A DNA stretch of 48,532 nucleotides. Source: Candidatus Babelota bacterium (GTDB lineage Bacteria; Babelota; Babeliae; Babelales; Chromulinivoraceae). The notes beneath the pieces are model-generated. The model was not told the DNA's origin and made no database searches. It saw only the letters and a list, made by a program, of their open reading frames with translations. The stretch lies in NCBI GenBank assembly GCA_026389025.1, contig JAPLIQ010000026.1:1-48532 (forward strand). The letters are read 5' to 3'. The position numbers were made by a program, and so were the translations under genes. Positions 1-8,317 of this stretch are shown piece by piece; within the stretch, counting starts at the first letter, position 1; every line of letters starts with the position of its first letter.

Positions 1-203
1 GAGAATGTGAAAGATTTTGTTCATTGTATTCATCCTTAATTGAGAGCATTCATTTTGTTAAAAAACATGAGCGCAGTTGCGTTTTTTTATATTTATAACT
101 TTTCTAACTGTTTCAAAAATGATATCTTTAATTTCGTGTGAGTAGTTCTGAGCTGTTTATGTATTGGTAGTTTACACAAAATTCAAAAAAATTAGATCTT
201 TTT
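1..203 (+). other. Intergenic region upstream of comM, possible end of a truncated gene
   Basis: In the first frame the opening 13 codons read to a TAA at 37-39, which could be the tail of a gene cut by the window edge, but 12 residues cannot be identified. A GC-richer core around 70-81 is followed by a run of T at 82-88, which would fit a weak rho-independent terminator for such a gene. I see no convincing -35/-10 pair for comM in the AT-rich remainder. Confidence 0.25.
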
Positions 204-1721
204 ATGCATACAAAAATTTTTTCTGCGACCACCATAGGAGTCAATGCTCATCAAGTTGATGTTGAAGTTGACTTAGCATTTGGACTTATCAATTTTTTCA
301 TAGTTGGCTTGCCCGATGTTGCCATTAAAGAAAGTCGACAACGAGTACTTACTGCCGTAAAAAATTCTGGTTTTCGTATGCCTGAAAAAAAGATTACCGT
401 TAATTTAGCTCCTGCTAATTTAAAAAAAGAGGGAACGCTCTTCGATCTTCCTATTGCTTTAGGAATTTTAAAAGCAGGCAACATGATCCAGCTTTCGCAG
501 TCATTTTTAGAGGAAACAATTATCATTGGCGAATTGTCGCTTGATGGTAAAATTAATCCAATTCAAGGCGCACTTTCTATTGCATGCGATGCAAAACGCT
601 TAGGGAAAAAACGTCTTATTTTACCTAAAGAAAATGCAGCAGAAGCAGGACTTATTGAAGGTGTAGATGTTATCGGCGTAAGTAGCTTGGTCGATTTAAT
701 TCATTACATAAACGGTGAGTCAAGCATAACTCCAACCAAAACAAATGTTTCTGAATTTATTAATTCTCAAAAAACAACAGAGCTCGATTTTGCAGACGTA
801 AAAGGTCAAGCTTGGGCAAAAAGAGCTTTACAAATTGCAGCAGCAGGGCGGCATAATGTAATATTTTCTGGGCCTCCTGGATCTGGAAAAACAATGCTTG
901 CAAAAAGGCTTCTGACCATCATGCCCGATATGACCTTTGATGAAATTATTGATACCACCAAAGTTTATTCAATTAGTGGAAAGCTTGGAAATAAATCGTT
1001 AGTTGTTCAAAGACCTTTTCGAAGTCCACATCATTCAGTATCGCAAGCAGGACTTATCGGCGGTGGCACATTTCCTAAGCCAGGTGAAGTGAGCCTTGCG
1101 CATCATGGCATTTTATTTTTAGATGAACTGACAGAGTTTAAGCGCGATGTGCTTGAAGCACTTCGTCAACCGCTTGAAAACCGTGTTGCAGATATCGCAC
1201 GTGTACAACAATCAGTGCAATATCCAGCATCATTTTTACTTGTTGCAGCGCTCAACCCTTGTCCATGCGGTTACTTGGGCGACACGACTAAAACATGCAC
1301 ATGCTCACAGGCGCAAATTCAAAAATACCAAGATAAACTTTCTGGACCACTCTTGGATCGAATCGACATTCGAGTTTCAGTGCAAGCAGTGAGCTATCAG
1401 GATGCAACTCGTGATAACAAAGCTGATGAAATTAGCTCTGAATTTTTAAAGGTTGGCGTTAAAAAAGCACTCGATGTTCAGCTGCAACGCTTTGGAGTTG
1501 AAGGTAAAGCTAACGGTATGATGACAGCACAAGAAGTAAAAACTTATTGTGTACTGACGCCTGAAGCAGAAATTATTATGCAAAAAGCTTTTGCAAAATT
1601 GAATTTAAGCATGCGCAGTTATCATAAAACTTTAAAAATTGCTCGAACCATTGCTGATGTGGATGGTTCAGAAAAAATAGACAGCAAACATATTCAAGAA
1701 GCGATTATGTACAAATCCTAA
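204..1721 (+). CDS. comM: YifB/ComM family Mg-chelatase-like AAA+ ATPase
   Basis: This is a full-length ComM/YifB protein of 505 residues. The N-terminal part (about 1-170) is the ChlI/Lon-protease-like fold. The AAA+ core follows, with Walker A GPPGSGKT near residue 222 and Walker B ILFLDE near 302. A cysteine-rich NPCPCGYLGD segment lies near 353, as is usual in this family, and the C-terminal lid is present. In naturally transformable bacteria ComM is a hexameric helicase that promotes branch migration during integration of incoming DNA; in other species the role is less clear. The gene stands alone on the plus strand, ahead of an unrelated secreted protein. It starts at an ATG, and the protein aligns with the family from its first residues. 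Confidence 0.95.
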   Translation: MHTKIFSATTIGVNAHQVDVEVDLAFGLINFFIVGLPDVAIKESRQRVLTAVKNSGFRMPEKKITVNLAPANLKKEGTLFDLPIALGILKAGNMIQLSQSFLEETIIIGELSLDGKINPIQGALSIACDAKRLGKKRLILPKENAAEAGLIEGVDVIGVSSLVDLIHYINGESSITPTKTNVSEFINSQKTTELDFADVKGQAWAKRALQIAAAGRHNVIFSGPPGSGKTMLAKRLLTIMPDMTFDEIIDTTKVYSISGKLGNKSLVVQRPFRSPHHSVSQAGLIGGGTFPKPGEVSLAHHGILFLDELTEFKRDVLEALRQPLENRVADIARVQQSVQYPASFLLVAALNPCPCGYLGDTTKTCTCSQAQIQKYQDKLSGPLLDRIDIRVSVQAVSYQDATRDNKADEISSEFLKVGVKKALDVQLQRFGVEGKANGMMTAQEVKTYCVLTPEAEIIMQKAFAKLNLSMRSYHKTLKIARTIADVDGSEKIDSKHIQEAIMYKS

Positions 1722-1753
1722 AATAGTTCTTTGGCGTTACTTTCAGAGCTTTT

Positions 1754-1782
1754 TTGGACTAAGATTTTGTCGGTGTTATACT
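1754..1782 (+). promoter_or_regulatory. Sigma-70-type promoter for the 1835 gene
   Basis: TTGGAC (1754-1759) and TATACT (1777-1782) are separated by 17 bases, a near-consensus housekeeping promoter. It sits 52 bases before the GTG start of the next gene. Confidence 0.6.
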
Positions 1783-1834
1783 AATTTTTACATGTAGCAT
1801 ATTTATATCAACATGGTAAAAATTAGGGTTTTTT

Positions 1835-2548
1835 GTGTTTCAAAAGTTTTATTTTAGAATCATTTTTATTTTGTGTATTTTGGGCGGATCTCTGTCTGCT
1901 CAGAAACGTTCTGTCGATGAAATTCAAAAGAACTATCAAGAATCACTCAGTTTTTTTCTTTCTATGAAACAAAAAAAATTGCTTACTGATGGTGCAACAA
2001 TGAACCATCTTTTTTTATTGATAAACACCCCGTCTGACGAGTTAATTGCGCAGATGAGAAGCGACAATCAAGCTTTAAAAAAATCTTTAAAAAAGCTTAA
2101 AAGATTGCAACGACGCCAAGAGATCGCAGACTCTGATTTAGAAAAAAACATTGAAGAGCTGAAAAAATATCATCAAGATTATGCTGATCTGTATTCTTAT
2201 ATAAAAAAATATGATTTGAATAACGATGTTGCAGTATTCCATCAAAATTTAAAAAAAAGATGGTCTACGCTATGGGACTGCATTAACCAAGGCGAAGATA
2301 TTGTTTGCTTGCTAAAAGATTGTGGCATTCATCAGTCAGATGTGACAGGTCTTAAAGAACTTATTGTCATAGTTAAGCAGGACCAGAAAAAAATAAATGA
2401 GTACGAAGATCTGCTTCATACTGATTGGATTGATTTAAAATTGGCAAATTATGTTTATAAAATTGAATTAATTCGATTGCGCAATGCTGCTTACTTTCAT
2501 ACGTTGTATAATGGTATGAATATAAAATCGGTCTATCCTAAATGGTAA
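1835..2548 (+). CDS. Secreted coiled-coil protein of unknown function
   Basis: I do not recognise this 237-residue protein. It begins with a clear Sec signal peptide: basic start, hydrophobic core FRIIFILCILGGSL, and a probable cut after SLSA near residue 22. The rest is highly charged and helical, with a Lys/Glu-rich stretch at about 70-130 (KKSLKKLKRLQRRQ...) that looks like a coiled coil. Two cysteines lie near residues 148-162. The start codon is GTG, with an AGGG ribosome-binding site six bases upstream. It has its own promoter and precedes priA by 31 bases. It is probably a periplasmic or surface protein. No domain points to a function. Confidence 0.7.
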   Translation: MFQKFYFRIIFILCILGGSLSAQKRSVDEIQKNYQESLSFFLSMKQKKLLTDGATMNHLFLLINTPSDELIAQMRSDNQALKKSLKKLKRLQRRQEIADSDLEKNIEELKKYHQDYADLYSYIKKYDLNNDVAVFHQNLKKRWSTLWDCINQGEDIVCLLKDCGIHQSDVTGLKELIVIVKQDQKKINEYEDLLHTDWIDLKLANYVYKIELIRLRNAAYFHTLYNGMNIKSVYPKW

Positions 2549-2579
2549 TGCAGCCTATGGGCGATGGAAAAATAAAACT

Positions 2580-4544
2580 ATGATCATACATGTCCGTTTG
2601 TTGCACTACGCTTCAAAGTTTTTTACCTACAGTGTGCCCAGTGAGCTGCAGCATCAAATTTCTCCAGGGGTTCTTGTTAAAGTTCCGTTAGGCAGTCGCG
2701 TTGTTCCTGCGGTTGTGTCTCAAGTTGCAGATCCGCAGCAAAAATATAGTTTTATCATCAAGCCAATTGACTCGGTCTATCCATTTCCTAAAGATACTTT
2801 GTACGCTTCATTTATTGAAACGATTGGCAACTACTCTCAGACAGATTCTTTATATTTTTTGCAGCGCTTGCAGCAATTTTTATCAGAAAAAGAACAAATA
2901 AAAGATATGGCTACGCCTCTTCAGTCTGTTACTCACGGTGAGCAAGTTTCTTTTACCGATGAGCAGCAAGCTGCTTACGATCAAGTGGCGCCTTATGTTT
3001 CTGGTAAAAAACATCAAACGTTTTTACTTCATGGTGTCACCGGTTCTGGAAAAACAGAAATTTATAAACGGCTTGCACAAGATGCGATAAGTCAGGGTAA
3101 AGCAGTGATTCTTCTTTTACCTGAAGTTGCCTTGGCTTTACGGTTTGAAAAAATATTTGCTTCATACTTTGCCCAAATTCCTGTCATAGGATTTCACTCT
3201 GCAGCACCCATTGGGCAAAAGCGACTGCTGTGGCAATGTTTGCTTGAACAAAAGCCAATCATTATCATAGGCGTTCACATGCCAATTCTACTGCCGATAG
3301 CTCATCTAGGTTTAATCATTGTTGACGAAGAGCATGACCATGGATACCAAGAAAAAAAACATCCTAAAATTCATTCTCGCGATATGGCAATTTTAAAAGC
3401 CGCAATGTACGGGGTACCTGTTGTGCTTGGTTCTGCTACACCATCACTTCAATCTTTATGGAATGTTAAAAAGCGTGGATGGACACTTCTGACCATGCTT
3501 AACCGTTTTTCGGGCAACTTTCCTAAAATTCAATTCGCTTCCTTAAAAACAAAAAAGAAACGAAAACATTTTTGGATTACTGATGAACTGCTTAAGGCAA
3601 TGCAAGATCGTTTGGAAAAAAAAGAGCAGACTATTATTTTTTTAAATCGTCGCGGATATAGTTTTTTTGTGCAGTGTCCGTGTAGCTTTGTGTTTTCATG
3701 CAGTCAATGCTCAGTAAGCTTGACGCTACATCAAGATGATTCGTTACTGTGCCATTATTGTGGGTATAAATCTTTCATGCCTCCTTCGTGTCCTAGCTGT
3801 TGTGTGAGTCATGAAGAGTTTTTAAAAAAAGGTATTGGCACGCAGCAAGTAGTTTCAATTTTGCAAAAATTATTTCCTCAAGCTCGCATTGAGCGCGCAG
3901 ATTTAGATACAACCGTGAAAAAAAGAAGTTGGGCAAATACCGTTGAAGAAATGCAAGAAGGGTCTATCGATATTTTGGTAGGAACGCAATCGATTACCAA
4001 GGGATATCATTTTCCAGGAGTTACTTTAGTTGGAGTTTTGTGGGCCGATTTAAACTTACACTTTCCCGTGTACAATGCTGCAGAAACAGCTTTGCAGCAA
4101 TTAATTCAAGTTGCAGGACGCGCTGGTCGACAGTCGCAGGAAAGCACCGTGATTATTCAGGCGTTTGATGAGCATAAGATTTTTGGATTTGTGGACGAAA
4201 CTAAGTATCAAACTTTTTATGATCAAGAAATTCAAAATAGAGTTGATGCGCAGTATCCTCCGTACAAACACATTGCTGAAATTGAATTAAAAGGGTCTGA
4301 TCAAAAAATGGTTGAACAAGATGCGAAAAGGTTTGCAGCCATGTTGCGCCAATGTGCAGAGCAACAAGGGTTTGACGTGCAAATATTAGGGCCAATTCCA
4401 GCAATGATTTATAAAATTAAAACGGTTTACTGTCAAAAATTATTCTTAAAATCTTTTTCTAGAAGCTCTATGATCGAGCTTTTTTCTGACCTTAAAAATT
4501 ATAAGATGAAATCATCTGTTTATTTTACAATTGATCCTGTTTAG
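2580..4544 (+). CDS. priA: Primosomal protein N' (PriA replication-restart helicase)
   Basis: PriA is the DEAH-type 3'-5' helicase that reloads the replisome at stalled forks and D-loops. The 654-residue protein has the 3'-DNA-binding N-terminal domain, Walker A GVTGSGKT near residue 152 and the DEEH box near 247. The zinc-binding module has all eight cysteines between about 366 and 410; the first pair is spaced CxC rather than the usual CxxC. The helicase C-terminal domain includes GTQSITKGYHFP and QVAGRAGR. The length is slightly below the roughly 730 residues of E. coli PriA, mainly in the N-terminal part. Its last 20 bases overlap the end of orn on the opposite strand, so no room is left for an intergenic terminator. 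Confidence 0.96.
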   Translation: MIIHVRLLHYASKFFTYSVPSELQHQISPGVLVKVPLGSRVVPAVVSQVADPQQKYSFIIKPIDSVYPFPKDTLYASFIETIGNYSQTDSLYFLQRLQQFLSEKEQIKDMATPLQSVTHGEQVSFTDEQQAAYDQVAPYVSGKKHQTFLLHGVTGSGKTEIYKRLAQDAISQGKAVILLLPEVALALRFEKIFASYFAQIPVIGFHSAAPIGQKRLLWQCLLEQKPIIIIGVHMPILLPIAHLGLIIVDEEHDHGYQEKKHPKIHSRDMAILKAAMYGVPVVLGSATPSLQSLWNVKKRGWTLLTMLNRFSGNFPKIQFASLKTKKKRKHFWITDELLKAMQDRLEKKEQTIIFLNRRGYSFFVQCPCSFVFSCSQCSVSLTLHQDDSLLCHYCGYKSFMPPSCPSCCVSHEEFLKKGIGTQQVVSILQKLFPQARIERADLDTTVKKRSWANTVEEMQEGSIDILVGTQSITKGYHFPGVTLVGVLWADLNLHFPVYNAAETALQQLIQVAGRAGRQSQESTVIIQAFDEHKIFGFVDETKYQTFYDQEIQNRVDAQYPPYKHIAEIELKGSDQKMVEQDAKRFAAMLRQCAEQQGFDVQILGPIPAMIYKIKTVYCQKLFLKSFSRSSMIELFSDLKNYKMKSSVYFTIDPV

Positions 4545-5097
4545 GTAAATTTTCAGGAATCGTAATAAAATTTGCGCGGTAAAACTTTAATTCTTCAATC
4601 GATTCTTTGATGTCATCTAAAGCTCTGTGAGAATTTACTTTTTTGTATTCAATCTTTTTCCCAGCCCATCTGCTCAGCATAATTTTAAATGCTGTAACAT
4701 CGACAACGCGGTAATGCAAAAAATCGACAATAAGCGGCATCTCTTTTTTTAGAAAAATTTTATCAAACCATACAGTGTTGCCACAAAGTGGAGAAGAGCC
4801 TTTTTCGCAATACATTTCTAAAAATTTTAAAGTTTCTTCTTCTGCTTGCTCCATGGTGATTGTAGAGTCTTTAACTTTTTGAGTCAGTCCAGTTTTGCCA
4901 TGATGCTCAACACACCAAGCATTCATTTTTTCTAAAACTTCATCAGGCTGTTTAATGACTAAGTCTGGACCAGTTGCGATGATATTAAGATCGTTGTCAG
5001 TAATGATGGTTGCGATCTCTAAGATAACATCATTGTTGTAATCGAGGCCTGTCATTTCAAGGTCAATCCATACCAAATAATTATTACTTTTTTTCAT
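4525..5097 (-). CDS. orn: Oligoribonuclease
   Basis: Orn is a DEDDh 3'-5' exoribonuclease that degrades the two- to five-nucleotide ends of RNA decay. The family's metal ligands are all visible: Asp12 and Glu14 in WIDLEMTGLD, the Asp in the CGNTVWFDKIFL motif, and the His/Asp pair in HRALDDIKESIEEL. The length of 190 residues is typical. It is transcribed convergently with priA and shares 20 bases at the 3' end. The secreted ankyrin-like gene lies upstream on the same strand with a gap of 39 bases, so the two may be co-transcribed. Confidence 0.95.
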   Translation of the reverse strand: MKKSNNYLVWIDLEMTGLDYNNDVILEIATIITDNDLNIIATGPDLVIKQPDEVLEKMNAWCVEHHGKTGLTQKVKDSTITMEQAEEETLKFLEMYCEKGSSPLCGNTVWFDKIFLKKEMPLIVDFLHYRVVDVTAFKIMLSRWAGKKIEYKKVNSHRALDDIKESIEELKFYRANFITIPENLPKQDQL

Positions 5098-5136
5098 ACA
5101 AACTTTCTTTAAGAAGCGTTATAAATAAATGGTCGT

Positions 5137-5928
5137 TTAGGATTGTTGATCTTCAGGTTTTTGCTTAGATACATAGTATTCTCGATACGATATTCGATAT
5201 TTTCTTGGTACATGTATGTGACTTTCTAACGGTTCAAGGAATTCATTTAAATGACCAGACAGATGCAGAAAGTCCCATACTGAAAAGCCAAATTTTTCGT
5301 TAGAATTTGATCTTGCAAGTAAATTAAAATGCGCGCCATTGTCTACGGCCCACAATTGATGTAAGCATCGTATGCTGTTTTTGGTATAAACACTGTCAGA
5401 GCAACCAGCACGATTTTTATTGCGATGGTACAATAATCCGGCAACATTGTGGGCAAGCGTTGAGCCAGGATGAAGATCCTCGCTTGTTGATTGTTTTGTT
5501 AGATCGACGTGTTTTGCAATAGCAACATCTATTACATCTTTATGCCAGTGTACCGACGTTAGACTGTGGGCAGCTGTTTGCCCATTTTGATTATATTTAT
5601 TTAGCTCTTCTTCTGTCATTGATTCTAAAGTTTTCACTATTTTTTTAAGATTTTTGTGCTTGGCTGTCGTCATGGCAACAAGATCCTTGTTCCGATCGTT
5701 TCTTAACCCTTCTTCACGTAACTCTTCTTCACGACAGTAAGCTTGGTGATACGCTGCAATTGAGTCTTTAGGGCCTAAAAGTGTTTCTTGCTCTATTGAG
5801 CTTAATGCAAAAGCAGCACGTACTTGAGCAATTGAGCTGCTGTGCCTTACAGGGTTGATTTGTTGACTAGCGCTAACCAGTGAGCTAAAAAAACAAATCA
5901 TAGTCATTAATTTCATAGATCGATTCAT
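5137..5928 (-). CDS. Secreted protein with degenerate ankyrin-like segments
   Basis: This protein of about 263 residues has a signal peptide (MKLMTMICFFSSLVSA). In the middle, NQNGQTAAHSL and, about 40 residues later, GSTLAHNVAG resemble the start of ankyrin repeats (GxTPLHxA), but the repeats are weak. Ankyrin-like match is therefore tentative. The open frame extends upstream to a TTG at 5940; I prefer the ATG at 5928 because a GAGAAA ribosome-binding site precedes it at normal spacing and the signal peptide remains complete. Another ATG at 5916 is possible. Secreted ankyrin proteins are common in intracellular bacteria as factors acting on the host cell, but a host role here is only inference. 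Confidence 0.6.
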   Translation of the reverse strand: MNRSMKLMTMICFFSSLVSASQQINPVRHSSSIAQVRAAFALSSIEQETLLGPKDSIAAYHQAYCREEELREEGLRNDRNKDLVAMTTAKHKNLKKIVKTLESMTEEELNKYNQNGQTAAHSLTSVHWHKDVIDVAIAKHVDLTKQSTSEDLHPGSTLAHNVAGLLYHRNKNRAGCSDSVYTKNSIRCLHQLWAVDNGAHFNLLARSNSNEKFGFSVWDFLHLSGHLNEFLEPLESHIHVPRKYRISYREYYVSKQKPEDQQS

Positions 5929-6046
5929 ATAATTTCTCAAAATTTATAAGATGAAAAAAGTAACGATGGTAGATGAATTTTATAAAAGTATAGAGTTCAT
6001 GTGTCAAAAGTCAAAATCAATTATTGCATAGCCAGTAGATGTTTTT

Positions 6047-6074
6047 TTGAAAAAGATCATGAATTCTGTACACT
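6047..6074 (+). promoter_or_regulatory. Probable promoter of the tandem ddl gene
   Basis: TTGAAA (6047-6052) and TACACT (6069-6074) are spaced by 16 bases, about 50 bases ahead of the ddl ATG. The gene's ribosome-binding site appears to be the GGGG at about 6115. Confidence 0.45.
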
Positions 6075-6124
6075 AAAAAGTAGATCTTATAAGTTTTTTC
6101 ATAGTGATCATATTGGGGTAAGAC

Positions 6125-8317
6125 ATGTTAAAAGTTGGTGTGCTGCTTGGCGGGAAGTCTATTGAGCGAGAAGTATCGCTTAATTCTGGCAGAACAATTT
6201 GTGATCATTTAGACACGCAACTTTTTAAAGTGTTACCAATATTTCAAACAGCAGCAGGCGATTTATATTTGCTGCCTTGGTCTTTTTTATATCGTGGAAA
6301 AATTGCTGATTTTGAGCATAGACTAGAAAAAGAAGCTCAGAAAATTATCTGGGACGACTTACCAAGTCTTGTGGATTTCGTTTACATAGCAACTCATGGA
6401 AAATACGCTGAAGATGGCAGGCTGCAAGCGATACTGGAACTCCTTAAAATTCCATATCTTGGTTCAAAAGTTTTTGGCAGCTCTCTTGGTATGAATAAAC
6501 TTTTGCATAATCATTTTTTGCATCTGAATGGAATTGAGACTCCAAAATGTTTTGGGTTAACAGTTCATGAAGTAAAATCATACGATGCAGCACAAATTCA
6601 AAAAAAATTCGAAGAAAAAAATATAACTTTTCCTGTAGTTGTTAAACCTCAAAACGAAGGTTCAAGCTTTGGTGTTTTTGTGGTACATGAGCCAGAAAAG
6701 CTACAAGAGTTTGTAATAAAAGCATGCTTTATCAGTGGATCTGTCGGTCAAGGAGTTTTGATCGAAGAAAAAATTATAGGCATGGAATTTACCTGCATCA
6801 TTTTAACTGATTACATTAATAATCAATTCCTGCCACTGCCGCCAACAGAAATTTTACTGCAAAAGGGTGCTGAAATTTTTGATTATCAGCAAAAATATAT
6901 GCCTGGTGCAGCAAATGAAAGAACACCAGCTTCATGTGGCGCGCAAGATCTACAATTGATTCAAGACACCTGTGTAAAAGCTATGCAGGCGTTGCAGTTT
7001 ACAAACATGGCACGCATTGATGGATTTTTAACGGCAGATAAACGTGTGGTCATAATTGATAGTAATCCTTTGTCTGGCATGGGGCCTGCCACATTTTTAT
7101 TTCGGCAAGCAGCCGAAGTTGGCATAGGACACGCGCAGCTTATCAATCACCTTATTAAAACTGAATTGAAAAGTTATAACATGGAAAAACAAGTGAAAAA
7201 ACAAATTGAATCTAAAAAAATTCGTGTTGCTGTTTTGCTTGGTGGTCCGAGCAATGAAAAAGAAACTTCGTTTAATTCCGGCCGGAACGTTTGTTATAAG
7301 CTGTCTCCAGAAAAATATGACATCACTCCAGTATTTGTTGATAGCGACATGAAGCTTCATATCTTGGACAATCGTTTGCTTGTGCACACATCCACGCGTG
7401 AAGTTCAGGCAAACATTGCGCAAGCAAAACCAATTGCTTGGTCTGACTTGAAAAGCGTCGCCGACTTTGTTTTTATTGCTTTGCATGGTGGTCCGGGTGA
7501 AAATGGCATAGTTCAAGGAACGCTTGAAATGCTCGGCTTGCCGTACAACGGCCCATCAGTTTTTGCCAGCGCTTTATGCATGGATAAATATAAAACAGGG
7601 CAATATTTGCGAGCTCAGGGGTTTGAAGTACCACAGTCACTGCTACTTTCAAAAGCAGATTGGCAACAAAAAAACATGGAAGGGGTCAGCGCATTCATTA
7701 AAAACGTTGGATTTCCATGTATTGTCAAACCTCATGACGATGGCTGCAGCGTGATGGTGTCTTCTCCAAGAAATGAGCAAGAACTGCGCGATGCTCTGCA
7801 AACTATTTTTGCACAAAAGCAGTCGGCTCTTTTAGAAGAGCGAATCTTTGGTATGGAATTAACCGTTGGGGTCGTTGGAAATGAAAATCCACGAGCTCTT
7901 GCGCCAAGTGAATCTGTTGCGAAAGCTGGAATTTTAAGCAGCGAAGAAAAATTTTTACCAGGAGCGGGAGAAAATCAAACTCCTGCAAGGTTGCCTAAAG
8001 AAGATATCGCACTGGTTCAAAAAACAGTTAAGGATGCTTACGTAGCTATGACATGCGCTGGTTATTCTCGCATCGATTGTTTTTTCCAAACAGCTCAGCA
8101 GTCACCAACGGGTAAAAAGCGAGTGGTGATTTTAGAATGCAACACGCTTCCTGCGTTGACACCTGCAACATGTTTGTTTCACCAAGCCGCAGAAGAAGGC
8201 CTTAGGCCAATGGATTTACTTGATGAAATAGTTCAGCTTGGATTTCAAGCGCACCAGCAAGACGAAGTGGTTAGCGTTGATCAAATTTTACAAAATGACT
8301 CTCGTCAGCAGCTTTAA
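6125..8317 (+). CDS. ddl: Tandem D-alanine--D-alanine ligase (two Ddl units in one chain)
   Basis: Ddl joins two D-alanines for the peptidoglycan stem. A normal Ddl is 300-370 residues; this chain of 730 contains two complete ATP-grasp ligase units, about 1-352 and 366-715, joined by a Lys-rich linker. Unit 1 has EREVSLNSG, the NEGSS loop (Ser180), the omega-loop DYQQKY (Tyr258) and IDSNPLSG, where the usual metal-binding Glu is Asp312. Unit 2 has NEKETSFNSG, DDGCS (Cys541 in place of the catalytic Ser), SSEEKF (Phe610 in place of Tyr) and ILECNTLP with the Glu kept. Family knowledge: Tyr-to-Phe at this omega-loop position is linked to D-Ala-D-lactate ligase activity. The reading frame is continuous through the join, so this is a real fusion. 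The alanine symporter gene lies tail to tail with it, overlapping at the stop codons. Confidence 0.93.
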   Translation: MLKVGVLLGGKSIEREVSLNSGRTICDHLDTQLFKVLPIFQTAAGDLYLLPWSFLYRGKIADFEHRLEKEAQKIIWDDLPSLVDFVYIATHGKYAEDGRLQAILELLKIPYLGSKVFGSSLGMNKLLHNHFLHLNGIETPKCFGLTVHEVKSYDAAQIQKKFEEKNITFPVVVKPQNEGSSFGVFVVHEPEKLQEFVIKACFISGSVGQGVLIEEKIIGMEFTCIILTDYINNQFLPLPPTEILLQKGAEIFDYQQKYMPGAANERTPASCGAQDLQLIQDTCVKAMQALQFTNMARIDGFLTADKRVVIIDSNPLSGMGPATFLFRQAAEVGIGHAQLINHLIKTELKSYNMEKQVKKQIESKKIRVAVLLGGPSNEKETSFNSGRNVCYKLSPEKYDITPVFVDSDMKLHILDNRLLVHTSTREVQANIAQAKPIAWSDLKSVADFVFIALHGGPGENGIVQGTLEMLGLPYNGPSVFASALCMDKYKTGQYLRAQGFEVPQSLLLSKADWQQKNMEGVSAFIKNVGFPCIVKPHDDGCSVMVSSPRNEQELRDALQTIFAQKQSALLEERIFGMELTVGVVGNENPRALAPSESVAKAGILSSEEKFLPGAGENQTPARLPKEDIALVQKTVKDAYVAMTCAGYSRIDCFFQTAQQSPTGKKRVVILECNTLPALTPATCLFHQAAEEGLRPMDLLDEIVQLGFQAHQQDEVVSVDQILQNDSRQQL

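Noticed and set aside
7097-7516. A 139-codon minus-strand frame across the junction of the two Ddl units.
   Set aside because: It is antisense to continuous Ddl coding sequence and shows no recognisable features.
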